A DNA stretch of 64,000 nt from NCBI GenBank assembly GCA_028224375.1, contig JAOIVW010000009.1, forward strand, positions 1 through 64,000, in the 5' to 3' direction. Within the stretch, counting starts at the first letter, position 1. Every line of letters starts with the position of its first letter. A program made the position numbers and the translations under genes. Source of the stretch: Hellea sp. Its GTDB lineage: Bacteria > Pseudomonadota > Alphaproteobacteria > Caulobacterales > Maricaulaceae. Below, piece by piece: positions 33,802 through 43,958 of the stretch. The notes below the pieces were generated by a model. It had not been told where the DNA came from, searched no databases, and was given only the letters and a program-made list of their open reading frames with translations.

Positions 33802-36414
33802 ATGCGCACTGAAACAGCCCCGACCGTCACTAAGCTTTCCGACTACACGCCGCCTAATTTTAAAATTGAGAGCGTTTATCTGGATTTTGCGTTGGAGCCT
33901 AAAAAGACGGTTGTTAAGAGCACGCTGAAAATTTCGCGTGTCGCGGCTGGACCATTAACGCTGGACGGCGATGAGATTGACTTGAAATCTGTCAAAATTG
34001 ACGGACGGGATCTTAAACGCAGTGAATATAAACTGACCCAAACACATCTTATCTTGGCCGATGTGCCCGATAACTTCACGCTAGAGATTGAAAATACTTG
34101 CAACCCCGCCGCCAACTCAACTCTAATGGGGCTTTATGTGTCGGGCGGACGGTTTTGCACCCAATGCGAGGCCGAAGGGTTTCGCCGCATCACCTTTTAT
34201 CCTGACCGGCCGGATGTACTCTCGGTCTTTAAAGTCAGAATCACGGGCGATAAAGCGCAATATCCTTACCTGCTCGCCAATGGGAACATGGTTGAGAGCG
34301 GCGACCTATCAGGCGGCAAACATTTCGCCGTCTGGGAAGACCCCTTCCCTAAACCTGCCTATCTCTTCGCGCTTGTCGCAGGGCAGTTCGATATTTTGGA
34401 AGACAGTTTCACTACCATGAGCGGACGGGACATTCCGCTGACCATTTATGTTGATCCTGGTGATGCGAGCCGCGCGGAATATGCCATGGACGCGCTGAAA
34501 CGCTCTATGAAATGGGATGAAGAGGCTTTTGGCCGTGAATATGATCTTGACCGTTTTATGATCGTCGCTGTGCGTGATTTTAACTTTGGCGCGATGGAAA
34601 ATAAGGGACTGAACGTTTTCAACTCCGCGCTGCTCTTGGCTGATGCTGAGAGCGCAACGGATATGAATTTTGAGCGCATAGAATCTGTTGTCGCCCATGA
34701 ATATTTTCATAACTGGACGGGCAACCGCATCACCTGCCGAGATTGGTTTCAGCTGTGTCTAAAAGAAGGTTTTACAGTGTTCCGCGATCAGGAATTTTCA
34801 GCTGATCAACGCGGAGCCTCCGTAAAGCGGATTAAAGATGTTGTGGCTCTACGCGGGCGGCAATTCCCTGAAGATGCCGGCCCTCTCGCCCATCCCGTTA
34901 GGCCTAACCAATTTGTCAAAATCGATAATTTCTACACGGCGACAATTTATGAAAAAGGCGCAGAGCTTATCCGTATGCTCAAGACGATTTTGGGCGCAGA
35001 GGAATTTCGCAAAGGCTGCGATCATTATTTTGAAACGCTAGACGGCACAGCCGCCACGATTGAACAATTTATCGCCAGCTTTGAAACGTCCTCCGGTAAA
35101 GACCTGTCGCAATTTATGCGCTGGTATGAACAAGCTGGGACACCCCATATTCGCGTGACTCGCTCGCGGGGATTAGACGCGCAAGTCAGCGCGGATGTCA
35201 TTACATTTGAGCAAAAGACACCGCCAACGCCAGGTCAAAAAACGAAACAACCTGTCGTGCTTCCTATCAAGTGGCAAGCCATTGGCGATGACGGCCCCAT
35301 AGGTGAGCCGCAATTAACCGTGCTGGATAGTGAAAAAACCACCGTGTCTCTTCCGCTTTCAAGCAAAGATTACAGCCTTTCTATACTTCAAGATTTTTCC
35401 GCCCCTGCCATTCTTCACAGCAATCAAACCTCTGAAGATGCGCTGCGGCTCATGGCTCATGACCCCAACGCCTTTAATCGCTGGGAAGCCGGGCAAGCTT
35501 TGGCCCGTCAACTGATGGGCGGCCTGACCAAAGCTATTGAAAGCGGCAAAATACCTGCGCCGGATACGGCCTTGCGCGGTTATGTACGGGCTTTGAAGGA
35601 CACGCTATTGGATAATAACTTTGACAATAATTTCAAAGCTCTAGCCTTAACGATACCGTCCAATACTGACGTCATTCAAAGTTTAAAACAAGCTGATCCA
35701 ATCGCCGTAAGCTTGGCCGGACAGTGGCTCAACCGCGCGGTTGCTGACGAAGCTCAGAGCGAGCTTATCAGCACATATCACGCCCTGAAAGATGACGGAC
35801 CGTTTAACCCTGACGCCGAAGCCGCAGGTCGCCGAGCCCTTAAAAACCGCTGCTTGGCTCTGCTTGCCGCGCGCCAAGATGCTGTGGCCGCCCCGCTCGC
35901 CATTTCGCAATTCAACACCGCCACCAATATGACGGATGAGCTCTCGGCGCTGCTGACGCTGGATAAGCTAGGCGGTCGCCGCGTCGATCAATCCATGGAA
36001 GACTTTTATCTCAAATGGAAAAAGAACCCGTTAGTCATTGATAAGTGGTTTGCCGTTCAAGCCGGACGTAACCATCCTGAGGGCGTGGAGGCCATCCGCA
36101 AATTGACAGAGCATGAGGCTTATGATCCGCGCAATCCCAATCGTGTGCGGGCCCTTGTCGGCGGATTTGCGATGAGCAACCAACATCTCTTCCATCATAT
36201 TAGCGGCGCAGGCTATGATTTCTTCACCGCGCAAGTTTTGGATATGGATAGCCGCAACCCGTCCGTGGCCGCACGTTTATTGGGGGTTTATGAAATCTGG
36301 CGCAAACTGGATACAGAACGCCAAGATCTAATCAAAGCCCAATTGCGGCATGTGATAAAATCCAAGCCCTCTAAAAACGTGCTTGAAATCGCGACAAAGA
36401 CGCTCGGAGACTAA
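33802..36414 (+). CDS. pepN: Aminopeptidase N (M1 zinc metallopeptidase)
   Basis: The 870-residue cytoplasmic enzyme removes N-terminal amino acids from peptides. The exopeptidase motif GAMEN is at residues 263-267 and the zinc site HEYFH at 299-303, with the second Glu in LKEGFTVFRDQ. The length and the C-terminal helical domain (LSALLTLDKLGGRRVDQS, RNHPEGVEAIRKL, NPNRVRALVGGF) match the bacterial PepN type. The start at ATG 33802 gives MRTETAPTV with no signal peptide. It carries a promoter-like repeat also found before the preceding gene. Confidence 0.96.
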   Translation: MRTETAPTVTKLSDYTPPNFKIESVYLDFALEPKKTVVKSTLKISRVAAGPLTLDGDEIDLKSVKIDGRDLKRSEYKLTQTHLILADVPDNFTLEIENTCNPAANSTLMGLYVSGGRFCTQCEAEGFRRITFYPDRPDVLSVFKVRITGDKAQYPYLLANGNMVESGDLSGGKHFAVWEDPFPKPAYLFALVAGQFDILEDSFTTMSGRDIPLTIYVDPGDASRAEYAMDALKRSMKWDEEAFGREYDLDRFMIVAVRDFNFGAMENKGLNVFNSALLLADAESATDMNFERIESVVAHEYFHNWTGNRITCRDWFQLCLKEGFTVFRDQEFSADQRGASVKRIKDVVALRGRQFPEDAGPLAHPVRPNQFVKIDNFYTATIYEKGAELIRMLKTILGAEEFRKGCDHYFETLDGTAATIEQFIASFETSSGKDLSQFMRWYEQAGTPHIRVTRSRGLDAQVSADVITFEQKTPPTPGQKTKQPVVLPIKWQAIGDDGPIGEPQLTVLDSEKTTVSLPLSSKDYSLSILQDFSAPAILHSNQTSEDALRLMAHDPNAFNRWEAGQALARQLMGGLTKAIESGKIPAPDTALRGYVRALKDTLLDNNFDNNFKALALTIPSNTDVIQSLKQADPIAVSLAGQWLNRAVADEAQSELISTYHALKDDGPFNPDAEAAGRRALKNRCLALLAARQDAVAAPLAISQFNTATNMTDELSALLTLDKLGGRRVDQSMEDFYLKWKKNPLVIDKWFAVQAGRNHPEGVEAIRKLTEHEAYDPRNPNRVRALVGGFAMSNQHLFHHISGAGYDFFTAQVLDMDSRNPSVAARLLGVYEIWRKLDTERQDLIKAQLRHVIKSKPSKNVLEIATKTLGD

Positions 36415-36470
36415 TCTGCGTTAACTATCCAGGATAACGCTATATTCACTCTCTGGTGCTATTGGGCATC

Positions 36471-37196
36471 ATGGTAGATATTCTCACAGCTGACGGGTTC
36501 CGCACGCATATTTCTGAACAGAGACATTCAGTCATGCGTCAACCTATTGTCGATTTAAAAAGCGGGCACATCCATCACTATGAATGGCTGGTGCGTTTTG
36601 ACCATGACGGCGAGATTGAAGGTGTTTTGCGCCCTGCAGAACTCTCAGGTGTTATCAGAGATTTGGACTTATCGATGCTGGCGCAAGCCATCCTCGTTTT
36701 AAACGCCGACCCCTTGGGTGTTGGCATTGCGATTAATCTCTCCGGAGCTTCAGTTGATAAAAAGGCTTTTAAGGGATCGGTCTTGGCCTGCCTGACAGCC
36801 CTGGAAGCCTCCCCGACGAAACTTATTATCGAACTAACTGAGAGCTGGGATATGTATGATCTCGCTTTGGCTGAAAGCTTACTCAGCGAGCTGAAAACAC
36901 GCGGGCATCCCGTTTGTTTGGATGATGTCGGCGCAGGGGCGGCTTCTATTCGCTACCTTCGGGCTCTGCCTGCCAATTGGATCAAAATCGACGGCGGATT
37001 TGTGGCGGCCGCCTTAAATTCTTCGCGAGATCGCGCAATTTTAAGGGCCCTTTTATCGCTTCGTGAGGCTTTGGATGTGCGCTTTATCGCAGAAGGCGTC
37101 GAAACAGAGGAACTCAAGCAATTCGTGACCGAATTAGGCTTTGACGCCGCGCAAGGATACGCAATCGGGAAACCAGAGCCTGAAACACGCATTTAA
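36471..37196 (+). CDS. EAL domain c-di-GMP phosphodiesterase
   Basis: The protein is a stand-alone EAL domain of about 241 residues (ATG 36471; GTG 36456 is also possible). The signature EAL is EWL here (HYEWLVRF). Other catalytic residues are present: N in INLSGAS, E in ELTES, the two Asp of CLDDVGAG, K in WIKIDGG, E in AEGVET and Q in QGYAIGKP. It therefore probably hydrolyses c-di-GMP to pGpG. It has no sensor domain. It lies between pepN and a PleC-like kinase; in Caulobacter relatives c-di-GMP and PleC act in the same developmental circuit, so the neighbour may be functional. Confidence 0.88.
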   Translation: MVDILTADGFRTHISEQRHSVMRQPIVDLKSGHIHHYEWLVRFDHDGEIEGVLRPAELSGVIRDLDLSMLAQAILVLNADPLGVGIAINLSGASVDKKAFKGSVLACLTALEASPTKLIIELTESWDMYDLALAESLLSELKTRGHPVCLDDVGAGAASIRYLRALPANWIKIDGGFVAAALNSSRDRAILRALLSLREALDVRFIAEGVETEELKQFVTELGFDAAQGYAIGKPEPETRI

Positions 37197-37307
37197 TGCC
37201 TATTTTCTGCAGATTTAAATCTAATATTAACCACGTTTTGTTCGACTTAGAGAACGAAGCATTTTACCCAATTATAAGGGTGATTCGACGAGGGTTCAGA
37301 GGATAAC

Positions 37308-40133
37308 GTGCGTACAGGTTCAGTTAACAAAAACATGCCTGCGGCAGCGCCTGAGGGCCAAGGGCCTAAAACCGCCATTCCGCGCGGCGTAAACCCGCCC
37401 AACGTAGGCGCACACGCCCCGCCCCAAGCCCACGCTTCATTTGAAACAATTCCGCGCCGACCTGCGCAGAACTTTTCCAAAAAACTTAGTGCTTTATCCG
37501 AAAGTGTCTCCCAATCCTCCGTCAAAGGGTTGCTGTTAAGCTCACTGGCCTTTTTCACGCTTTTTCTGATTTTGGCGTCCACAAAACTCTATAACGACCA
37601 TCAGCGCTATAAAAGCACCGAGACAGCCAGCTACCAATCCGAAGTCGTCAGTAAGGCTAAAAATGCAGCCCGGGCCATCGACAGCGAACTTGCTTGGATG
37701 GACACGGCGCTTTCATTGAACGGGTCACCCCAGCAAATTATCAATTTCGTCGCGCGCGGACAACAAACCTCAGCTGCCGCTCTGATTGATGCGTCCGGCA
37801 CCGTAATGGCGTCCACAAATGGTGCAGGTGAAGACCTCGCAAAGATCAGCCGTAGTAACTTCGCCAAAGGCGCTATAAAACTTTCCTCGCTTATCGCCAA
37901 AGACGGCTCAGGGCTTGTTACGCCTGTCATCACACGCCGAATAGGCGACAGCTATTTAGTTGTTGGCCTTTACCCTGGAAGCTTAACGGGCGACTCGTCC
38001 TCAAACCTTGCCATTGTCCAAGAAGGCGGACGCGTGATTGACGGCCCTCGAAGCTTGGGCACATTAGGCGTGCAAAGCTTTTTTGACCTGACGCCCAAGA
38101 AACTTGAATCTATCGCCAAGTCCACGTCGATTAGCAATATCGACGCGCATGAAATAAATAACGAAAATGTCTGGCTCGTCTCTGCCCGTATCCCTAATTC
38201 TCGTCTGAGTGTTATTGAAACTGCGCCTCGCGGCCTTTCGCCGGATCTAAAAAATAATATGATACTCTTCGGCCTTCTCTTTGCCGGAACGGCATGGCTC
38301 GTCTGGGTTTTGCTACGCAATATGATGCAACAAATCCAAGCCTTGAAGGACAAAAAAGCTGAAGACGAAGTCTCGCAGCAGCGCTACCGCGCCGCGATTG
38401 AAGGCTCTCGCGGCGGTGTCTGGGAACTTAATGTCACCAGTAACCAGGCCTTCATTAGCCATTCTCTCGCCGGACTTTTGGGATTACCGCAAAAAGAGCA
38501 TAACTTATCTATGCCGCAGTTTTTGGGCTTGTTCAGCCCCAATGATCGCGAAAAACTTTTATCGACTGTGCGCAGGGCTCACGTAAACGGTCAATTTGAT
38601 ATTGATGTTGCCGCAGCTCATCTGCCCATTTCATTAGCCTGCCGCGGCCGTCCGTCTGTGCGGGGTTCTGACCAGGCCAAAGTTGTCATCGGCGTGGCGT
38701 TAGACGTGACCGAAATGCGCGGCGCGCAAACGCGTCTTCAAGCCGCGGAAGCCCGTCTCTTTGACGCCCTGCGGTCCATGAATGATAGTTTTGTCATTTG
38801 GGACCAATTGGACCGTCTTGTGCTCTGGAATAATAAGTTTGAAGATTTCTTTGGCTTTGAGCCAGGCAATCTCAAACAAGGGCTTGATTACGCGACAGTA
38901 GAATACCACGCTGGGAATGCTATTATGGATACGATGCCTTTACGGGATGCAGGCGGTGTCGAAATTCAGCTCAATGACGGACGTTGGATCCGCTATCTGG
39001 AAACACAAACAGCAGATGGCGGCCGCGTCTCAATCGGGACAGAAGTTACCGCTATTCGTACTCGTGAGCACCAGTTGCAAACCAACCAAGACGCCCTTCA
39101 AAAAACCATTACTGTTCTGAGAAAGTCTCAAGTCCGTATTGTGGAGCTTGCTGAAAATTACGAACAGGAAAAAATCAGAGCCGAGCAGGCCAGCCAATCT
39201 AAATCTGAATTTCTAGCAAATATGAGCCATGAACTGAGAACACCGCTTAATGCGATTAATGGGTTCTCTGACATCATGAAGAAAGAACTGTTCGGTCCGC
39301 TTGGCGACCCGCGTTACTCAGAATATGTTAATGACATCCTCTTCTCAGGCCAACACTTGCTCTCGCTTATCAATGATATTCTTGACATGTCTAAGATTGA
39401 AGCCGGTAAGATGACCCTAAATTCAGAAGTCTTGCAAATGGACGATATGATTTCACAAGTCATTCGGATTGTTCGCGGCCGTGCCGAAGAGAACCGGCTC
39501 AAGCTTCTTTATGAAGAAAGCGCGATGCCTGAAATCGAAGCAGACCCGCGTGCGGTCAAACAAATCCTACTGAACCTGACAACCAATGCCATTAAGTTTA
39601 CACCTGAAGGTGGATTGGTGCGAGTGTCTGTAGAGCCTAATTCTGCAGGCCTGATTATTCGCGTCTCTGACACGGGTATTGGCATATCGCAGGAAGACAT
39701 TGAACGCCTTGCACAGCCGTTTGAACAAATCGACAGTCAGCATTCCCGTCAGCACGAAGGGACGGGCCTTGGGCTTGCGCTATCTAAATCCTTGGTTGAA
39801 CTACATGGCGGTAACTTCACAATTGAATCTGTTGTCGGCCAAGGCACCACCGTTATGTTCACCTTGCCAAATCGTCCGGCTGAGAAGAAGACCGCAGCAG
39901 GCGATGACAATGTCGTCGGCAATGAAATTACGCGCTTGGCTAAGGATATCGCTGATGTCTTGGGAGAACAGGAAGTTGGGAGTGTCAAAGCGCCAACTGC
40001 TGCACCTACACCGCCGCCGCCAGCGAATTTTGTGCCGCATCCGATTCCGCAAGCTCCTGCGAAATCTCCACCTATGGCGCCTAGCGCGCCGCAGCCCTAT
40101 AGTCCGCCAAGCCAGAAAAACCCTGCCGCCTAA
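37308..40133 (+). CDS. PleC-like PAS hybrid-sensor histidine kinase
   Basis: The protein has 941 residues, starting with GTG 37308 after GAGGA. A Pro-rich N-terminus (about 1-45) precedes a membrane segment near residues 65-85, a periplasmic sensor region, and a second membrane segment near 315-335. Then come two PAS-like regions (one beginning FDALRSMNDSFVIWD), a DHp domain with the phosphoacceptor His in FLANMSHELRTPLNAING, and an ATPase domain (DTGIGIS, GTGLGLALSKSLVELHGG). The GPLGDPRYSEYVNDI block is typical of alphaproteobacterial PleC/DivJ-type kinases. A Pro-rich tail ends the protein, which has no receiver domain. The PleC identity is a similarity inference. Confidence 0.85.
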   Translation: MRTGSVNKNMPAAAPEGQGPKTAIPRGVNPPNVGAHAPPQAHASFETIPRRPAQNFSKKLSALSESVSQSSVKGLLLSSLAFFTLFLILASTKLYNDHQRYKSTETASYQSEVVSKAKNAARAIDSELAWMDTALSLNGSPQQIINFVARGQQTSAAALIDASGTVMASTNGAGEDLAKISRSNFAKGAIKLSSLIAKDGSGLVTPVITRRIGDSYLVVGLYPGSLTGDSSSNLAIVQEGGRVIDGPRSLGTLGVQSFFDLTPKKLESIAKSTSISNIDAHEINNENVWLVSARIPNSRLSVIETAPRGLSPDLKNNMILFGLLFAGTAWLVWVLLRNMMQQIQALKDKKAEDEVSQQRYRAAIEGSRGGVWELNVTSNQAFISHSLAGLLGLPQKEHNLSMPQFLGLFSPNDREKLLSTVRRAHVNGQFDIDVAAAHLPISLACRGRPSVRGSDQAKVVIGVALDVTEMRGAQTRLQAAEARLFDALRSMNDSFVIWDQLDRLVLWNNKFEDFFGFEPGNLKQGLDYATVEYHAGNAIMDTMPLRDAGGVEIQLNDGRWIRYLETQTADGGRVSIGTEVTAIRTREHQLQTNQDALQKTITVLRKSQVRIVELAENYEQEKIRAEQASQSKSEFLANMSHELRTPLNAINGFSDIMKKELFGPLGDPRYSEYVNDILFSGQHLLSLINDILDMSKIEAGKMTLNSEVLQMDDMISQVIRIVRGRAEENRLKLLYEESAMPEIEADPRAVKQILLNLTTNAIKFTPEGGLVRVSVEPNSAGLIIRVSDTGIGISQEDIERLAQPFEQIDSQHSRQHEGTGLGLALSKSLVELHGGNFTIESVVGQGTTVMFTLPNRPAEKKTAAGDDNVVGNEITRLAKDIADVLGEQEVGSVKAPTAAPTPPPPANFVPHPIPQAPAKSPPMAPSAPQPYSPPSQKNPAA

Positions 40134-40139
40134 AACGCT

Positions 40140-41591
40140 CTAGTGTTTAAAGTTTTTGCGGCGAGGTAGGACTAAGGTTGCCTTGAGGCCCGGGCTTTCA
40201 TCTGTTGTCCCAAGGCCCGTTCCCATAACAAAATCGGCACGGTGCAAATCCGCTACCGCGTCAACAAGCGCCAAACCCAAACCACTCCCTGGTAAGGTCC
40301 GGCTCTTATCCAACCTTACAAAGCGTTCTTTAACGCGCTCTCTGTCAGAGGGCGGAATGCCGGGGCCGTCATCAATAATAGAGATTTCCGTTTGCCCCAC
40401 TTTATTTTTACAAATCTCTAAGTGAATTTTGCCACCTTTAGGCGTATATTTAATTGCGTTCTCAATCAGGTTTGAGACGGCTTGAGAGAGCAGCCCTCGA
40501 TCGGCCAAGACCATAATCCCGCTCTCAATATCGCTTGTAAAGGTTAGGCCTGCATCCTCACAGGCCGGCTCATAAAGCTCTGCTAAATCATCAAGCATGG
40601 GCTTAGGATCAACATCCGTCAGCAGCTCTCGCCGTTCACCGGCTTCCAGCCGCGCAATACGCAGCACGCCATCAAATGTCTGCAGCAGCTCGCTAGCATC
40701 TTCTGCCGCGGAAAACAAAGTATCCGCTTCAGCCGTGTCCCCTAAATCCAAAGCCGCGCTTTCAAGGCGCGTGCGAAGACGCGTCAGAGGCGTGCGTAGG
40801 TCATGCGCGACACTGTCGCCCGCATAACGCATCGCCTTCATGAGGCGGTCAATATGGTCAAGCATAGCGTTTAGATGCTCTGCTAATAAATCCATTTCAT
40901 CTTCGGAGTGGTTGCGCGGGGCGCGGCGTTCCAGATTGCCTGAGCGCACATCATCTGCGAGCTTATTGAAAGCTTCAACACGGCGTGTGAACCGGCGCGA
41001 AACATAAAAGCTGGAGATTAGACCTAGCACAAGAGCGATGGCTGATGACAATAGAATAGCATTTCGAACGCGCACACCTATGCGCATTGTGGCTTCAACA
41101 TCCCGGCCAACAACCAAGATTGCCGCAATGCCGTTCTCGGTACGAATAGGTCCCACTAATGCGCGGGCACGGCGATCTTGTAAGTCCTCCTCATCACTTT
41201 CAGGATTACTATAAACGAAGGGAACTTTAGTAAATTGATCAGGTTGAAGTCCTGTCACTAAAGGCAGCTGGTCCCCTTCCTTAGTAACATTTTGGGAGGT
41301 CAAATTACCAATCGTGATGATGTCATTTACTAGACCATAGAGCCCCTCACCCGAAGCGGTGCGAATAGTCACTTCGCGCTCAACGGCAAGAAAACCTTGT
41401 TCATCGAATATCTTTTGAAATTCTGAGTGTTCTGTTTCGACTAGGCGGTCAATACGCCGAAGCTCAGACGTCACAGTCGCATAATAAACTGATGCGGCCA
41501 CGATCATAAGGGAGGCCGCAAACAGAAATGCGCCCAACAGAGATAATCTGAAGAGCGTATTCCTCGAAAGTTTTTTAAGGGCCTCAATCAT
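40140..41591 (-). CDS. Sensor histidine kinase (HAMP) of the DegP operon
   Basis: The protein has 483 residues with two membrane segments (about 15-40 and 175-200) around a periplasmic sensor of some 140 residues. A HAMP linker follows, then DHp with His in GDSVAHDLRTPLTRLRTRL and the ATPase N, G1 and G2 boxes (NLIENAIKYTPKGG, DDGPGIP, GSGLGLALVDAV). It is third in a minus-strand operon after degP and an OmpR-type regulator, a typical envelope-stress arrangement. It is convergent with the PleC-like gene (6-bp gap). Confidence 0.9.
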   Translation of the reverse strand: MIEALKKLSRNTLFRLSLLGAFLFAASLMIVAASVYYATVTSELRRIDRLVETEHSEFQKIFDEQGFLAVEREVTIRTASGEGLYGLVNDIITIGNLTSQNVTKEGDQLPLVTGLQPDQFTKVPFVYSNPESDEEDLQDRRARALVGPIRTENGIAAILVVGRDVEATMRIGVRVRNAILLSSAIALVLGLISSFYVSRRFTRRVEAFNKLADDVRSGNLERRAPRNHSEDEMDLLAEHLNAMLDHIDRLMKAMRYAGDSVAHDLRTPLTRLRTRLESAALDLGDTAEADTLFSAAEDASELLQTFDGVLRIARLEAGERRELLTDVDPKPMLDDLAELYEPACEDAGLTFTSDIESGIMVLADRGLLSQAVSNLIENAIKYTPKGGKIHLEICKNKVGQTEISIIDDGPGIPPSDRERVKERFVRLDKSRTLPGSGLGLALVDAVADLHRADFVMGTGLGTTDESPGLKATLVLPRRKNFKH

Positions 41592-41631
41592 CGGGTAAGA
41601 GACTTAGAACTGCCCATGAAACCTTACAAGC

Positions 41632-42303
41632 CTAAACCTGCAAGCGATAACCCGCGCCGCGAACGGTGTGTAGCAAAGGCTCATCAAAATCTTTGTCAAT
41701 CTTCCCGCGCAAGCGAGAGATGTGGACATCGATAACATTTGTCTGGGGGTCAAAGTGATAGTCCCAGACTTTTTCAAGCAACATCGTACGGGTCACAACC
41801 CGTCCGGCATTACGCATCAAGCATTCCAACAGACGAAACTCGCGCGGCTGTAGTAAAACTTTTTGTCCAGAACGGCGCACTGTACGGGCCAGCAAATCCA
41901 TCTCCAGATCGCCGACTTTCAGCTTCGTCACAGCAGCGGTGGGGTCAGAGCGGCGGCCAATGGCTTCTACGCGGGCTAATAATTCCGTGAAGGAATAAGG
42001 CTTGGCCAAATAATCATCTCCGCCGGCACGCAGACCTTCAACACGGTGATCGACTTCGCCAAGCGCGGATAAAATCAGCACAGGCGTCGCATCGCCGTCT
42101 TCGCGTAAATCGCCTAATAATTCGAGGCCGTCACGCTTGGGCAGCATACGGTCAAGGATGAGCGCGTCATAATCTGCCGCGCGTGCCATTTCGAGGCCGA
42201 GGTCACCGTCAGGCGCTAGGTCAACAACATGCCCTGCCTCCATCAAGCCTTTGCGGACATATTCTGCCGCGACTTCGTCATCTTCAACAACTAATATTCT
42301 CAT
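41632..42303 (-). CDS. OmpR-family response regulator
   Basis: The protein has 223 residues. The receiver domain has the acidic pair VEDDEV, the phosphorylation Asp in ALILDRMLPKRDG and Lys in YLAKPYSF. A winged-helix DNA-binding domain follows (LLARTVRRSGQKVLLQPREFRLLECLM, VIDVHISRLRGKID, LHTVRGAGYRL). It lies between degP (39 bp) and its kinase (40 bp) on the same strand, so it probably controls degP and itself. It is intact. Confidence 0.93.
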   Translation of the reverse strand: MRILVVEDDEVAAEYVRKGLMEAGHVVDLAPDGDLGLEMARAADYDALILDRMLPKRDGLELLGDLREDGDATPVLILSALGEVDHRVEGLRAGGDDYLAKPYSFTELLARVEAIGRRSDPTAAVTKLKVGDLEMDLLARTVRRSGQKVLLQPREFRLLECLMRNAGRVVTRTMLLEKVWDYHFDPQTNVIDVHISRLRGKIDKDFDEPLLHTVRGAGYRLQV

Positions 42304-42342
42304 TTAAGTCTCCTAGAGATCCCCATCCCATTTTGATTTATT

Positions 42343-43872
42343 TTATAATGGCAGAACCATAAAGGTCTCCTGCCCGTCTTTTAGCCGCACGTTCATAACG
42401 AGCGAATTTTGTTCCGCGATGCGTGCATTGAGCACAACGGATTTTAAAGAATCCACTTCGGCCATTGGCGTACCATCCGCATCTAAAATAACCATGCCCG
42501 TTGAGAAACCGCCTTGCTCTGCGCCGCTGCCAGGCGTTACAGATTCGACATAAATGCCGACTTGATCAGGGCGCATCCCAATAGCGTTGCGAAATTCTGA
42601 TGAAAGATCTAATACCTGCAAGCCCGTATCAATATTGATTTTGGGTCCTGTACGCTTTGGTTCAGGGGGCGGCAAACCTTGCGCAATCGCATTGGCGCGT
42701 TCGATTTGCTCTTTATCAGGGCGCTCGCCCATAGAGACTTCAAGCTCATAAGTCTGCTCTTCGCGCTCATAAATCATTTTTGCAACATCGCCCGGACGCA
42801 GCGCGCCGATGGCGCGGGTCGCTTCGACAGAATTGCGCACGGCTTGACCGTTAATGTTCAAAATAATATCATCAACTTGCAGGCCATAGATTTCCGCAGG
42901 ACTCCCAGGGACGACATTATTGACGGTGGCACCGGATTTATAGATACCAGGGCGATTTTCCAGTTCAAAAGTGGCCGTGCGAAGACCTGCGCCGAGGTAG
43001 CCGCGAATAACTTTTCCGTCTTGCCGAATTTGTGAAATAACACCGCGAACAGTCTTTTGCGGAATAACAAAAGCAATACCCACACTCGCCCCTGTTGGCG
43101 AGTAAATCGCCGAGTTCACGCCAACAACATTGCCGTTTAAGTCAAAGAGCGGGCCGCCGGAATTACCGCGATTAATTGTGGCATCCGTCTGAATATAATC
43201 AACATAAGACCCGCTATCGACGCGCTTACGGCCAATGGCAGAGATTACGCCCAGACTGGTGGATTGGCCAATGCCAAAGGGATTACCGATGGCGACAACC
43301 CAATCACCGATGCGGGACGGCGCGCCGTCATGAAAATTCACATGGGGAATAGTTTTAGTCGTTTCGAGGCGTAGCAGAGCTAAATCGGTTTCTTCATCTG
43401 TTCCGATGATACTGGCTGGAAATTTTTCGCCATTATTGAACTCAATCTCGATATTCGTGCCGCCATCAATAACATGATAATTTGTCACGACCTCTTTCGT
43501 CGCGGAAATAACAAAGCCTGAGCCTTGTCCTTCTGTTGTAGTTTCGCCGCTATCTGTCGTGACAATGATGTTGACGACGGAAGGACTAACTTGGTCCACC
43601 AGGTCCGCAATCGAGGGAAGTGCGCTGACTGGCATATCATACAGATTAGTCGGCGCACTTTTGGGCGCAGAAGTTGCACCCTGAGGCGCAAGGGTTGCGC
43701 CCTCAGGAACGGGCATCGTCATGACGGGGGCTGGCAATTGCTCTACAGGCGGCTGCTGCGCTGTGACAGGAACATCATTGATGGTCGGGATGGTTTGCGC
43801 ATAGGCTGGAAGGCTGAAAGCTGTAGCTAACAGGGCGGCAGTTTTAAAAATGGTCTTAGTCTTATGGGACAC
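42343..43872 (-). CDS. DegP/HtrA-type periplasmic serine protease with two PDZ domains
   Basis: I choose GTG 43872, because GGAGA lies a few bases upstream and the result is a clean signal peptide (SHKTKTIFKTAALLATAFSLPAYAQ); 509 residues. A Pro-rich linker follows, then the trypsin-like domain with H in VTNYHVIDGG, D in TDLALLRL and S in TINRGNSGGPLFDLNG. Two PDZ domains complete the protein. It degrades or refolds damaged envelope proteins. It is first in an operon with a two-component pair, so expression is probably under envelope-stress feedback. Confidence 0.93.
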   Translation of the reverse strand: MSHKTKTIFKTAALLATAFSLPAYAQTIPTINDVPVTAQQPPVEQLPAPVMTMPVPEGATLAPQGATSAPKSAPTNLYDMPVSALPSIADLVDQVSPSVVNIIVTTDSGETTTEGQGSGFVISATKEVVTNYHVIDGGTNIEIEFNNGEKFPASIIGTDEETDLALLRLETTKTIPHVNFHDGAPSRIGDWVVAIGNPFGIGQSTSLGVISAIGRKRVDSGSYVDYIQTDATINRGNSGGPLFDLNGNVVGVNSAIYSPTGASVGIAFVIPQKTVRGVISQIRQDGKVIRGYLGAGLRTATFELENRPGIYKSGATVNNVVPGSPAEIYGLQVDDIILNINGQAVRNSVEATRAIGALRPGDVAKMIYEREEQTYELEVSMGERPDKEQIERANAIAQGLPPPEPKRTGPKINIDTGLQVLDLSSEFRNAIGMRPDQVGIYVESVTPGSGAEQGGFSTGMVILDADGTPMAEVDSLKSVVLNARIAEQNSLVMNVRLKDGQETFMVLPL

Positions 43873-43931
43873 ATATTCTCCAACGTAAGGCAGTTGTCGC
43901 AAACCGCATGTAACCTAATTCTGTCCAAAAC

Positions 43932-43947
43932 ATGACAAGCCTGTCAT
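43932..43947. promoter_or_regulatory. ATGACA/TGTCAT inverted repeat upstream of degP
   Basis: Perfect 6-bp arms around AGCC lie 60 bp upstream of the degP start and 12 bp after the stop of the methyltransferase gene. It could be an operator for the degP-linked regulator or a weak terminator for the upstream operon; the downstream GTTTTGG on the minus strand is only mildly T-rich. Confidence 0.35.
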
Positions 43948-43958
43948 AATTGAGCTCG

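Noticed and set aside
37215-37230. TTAA...TTAA before the PleC-like gene as a CtrA box
   Set aside because: The spacing is 8 bases instead of 7, so it does not match the consensus.
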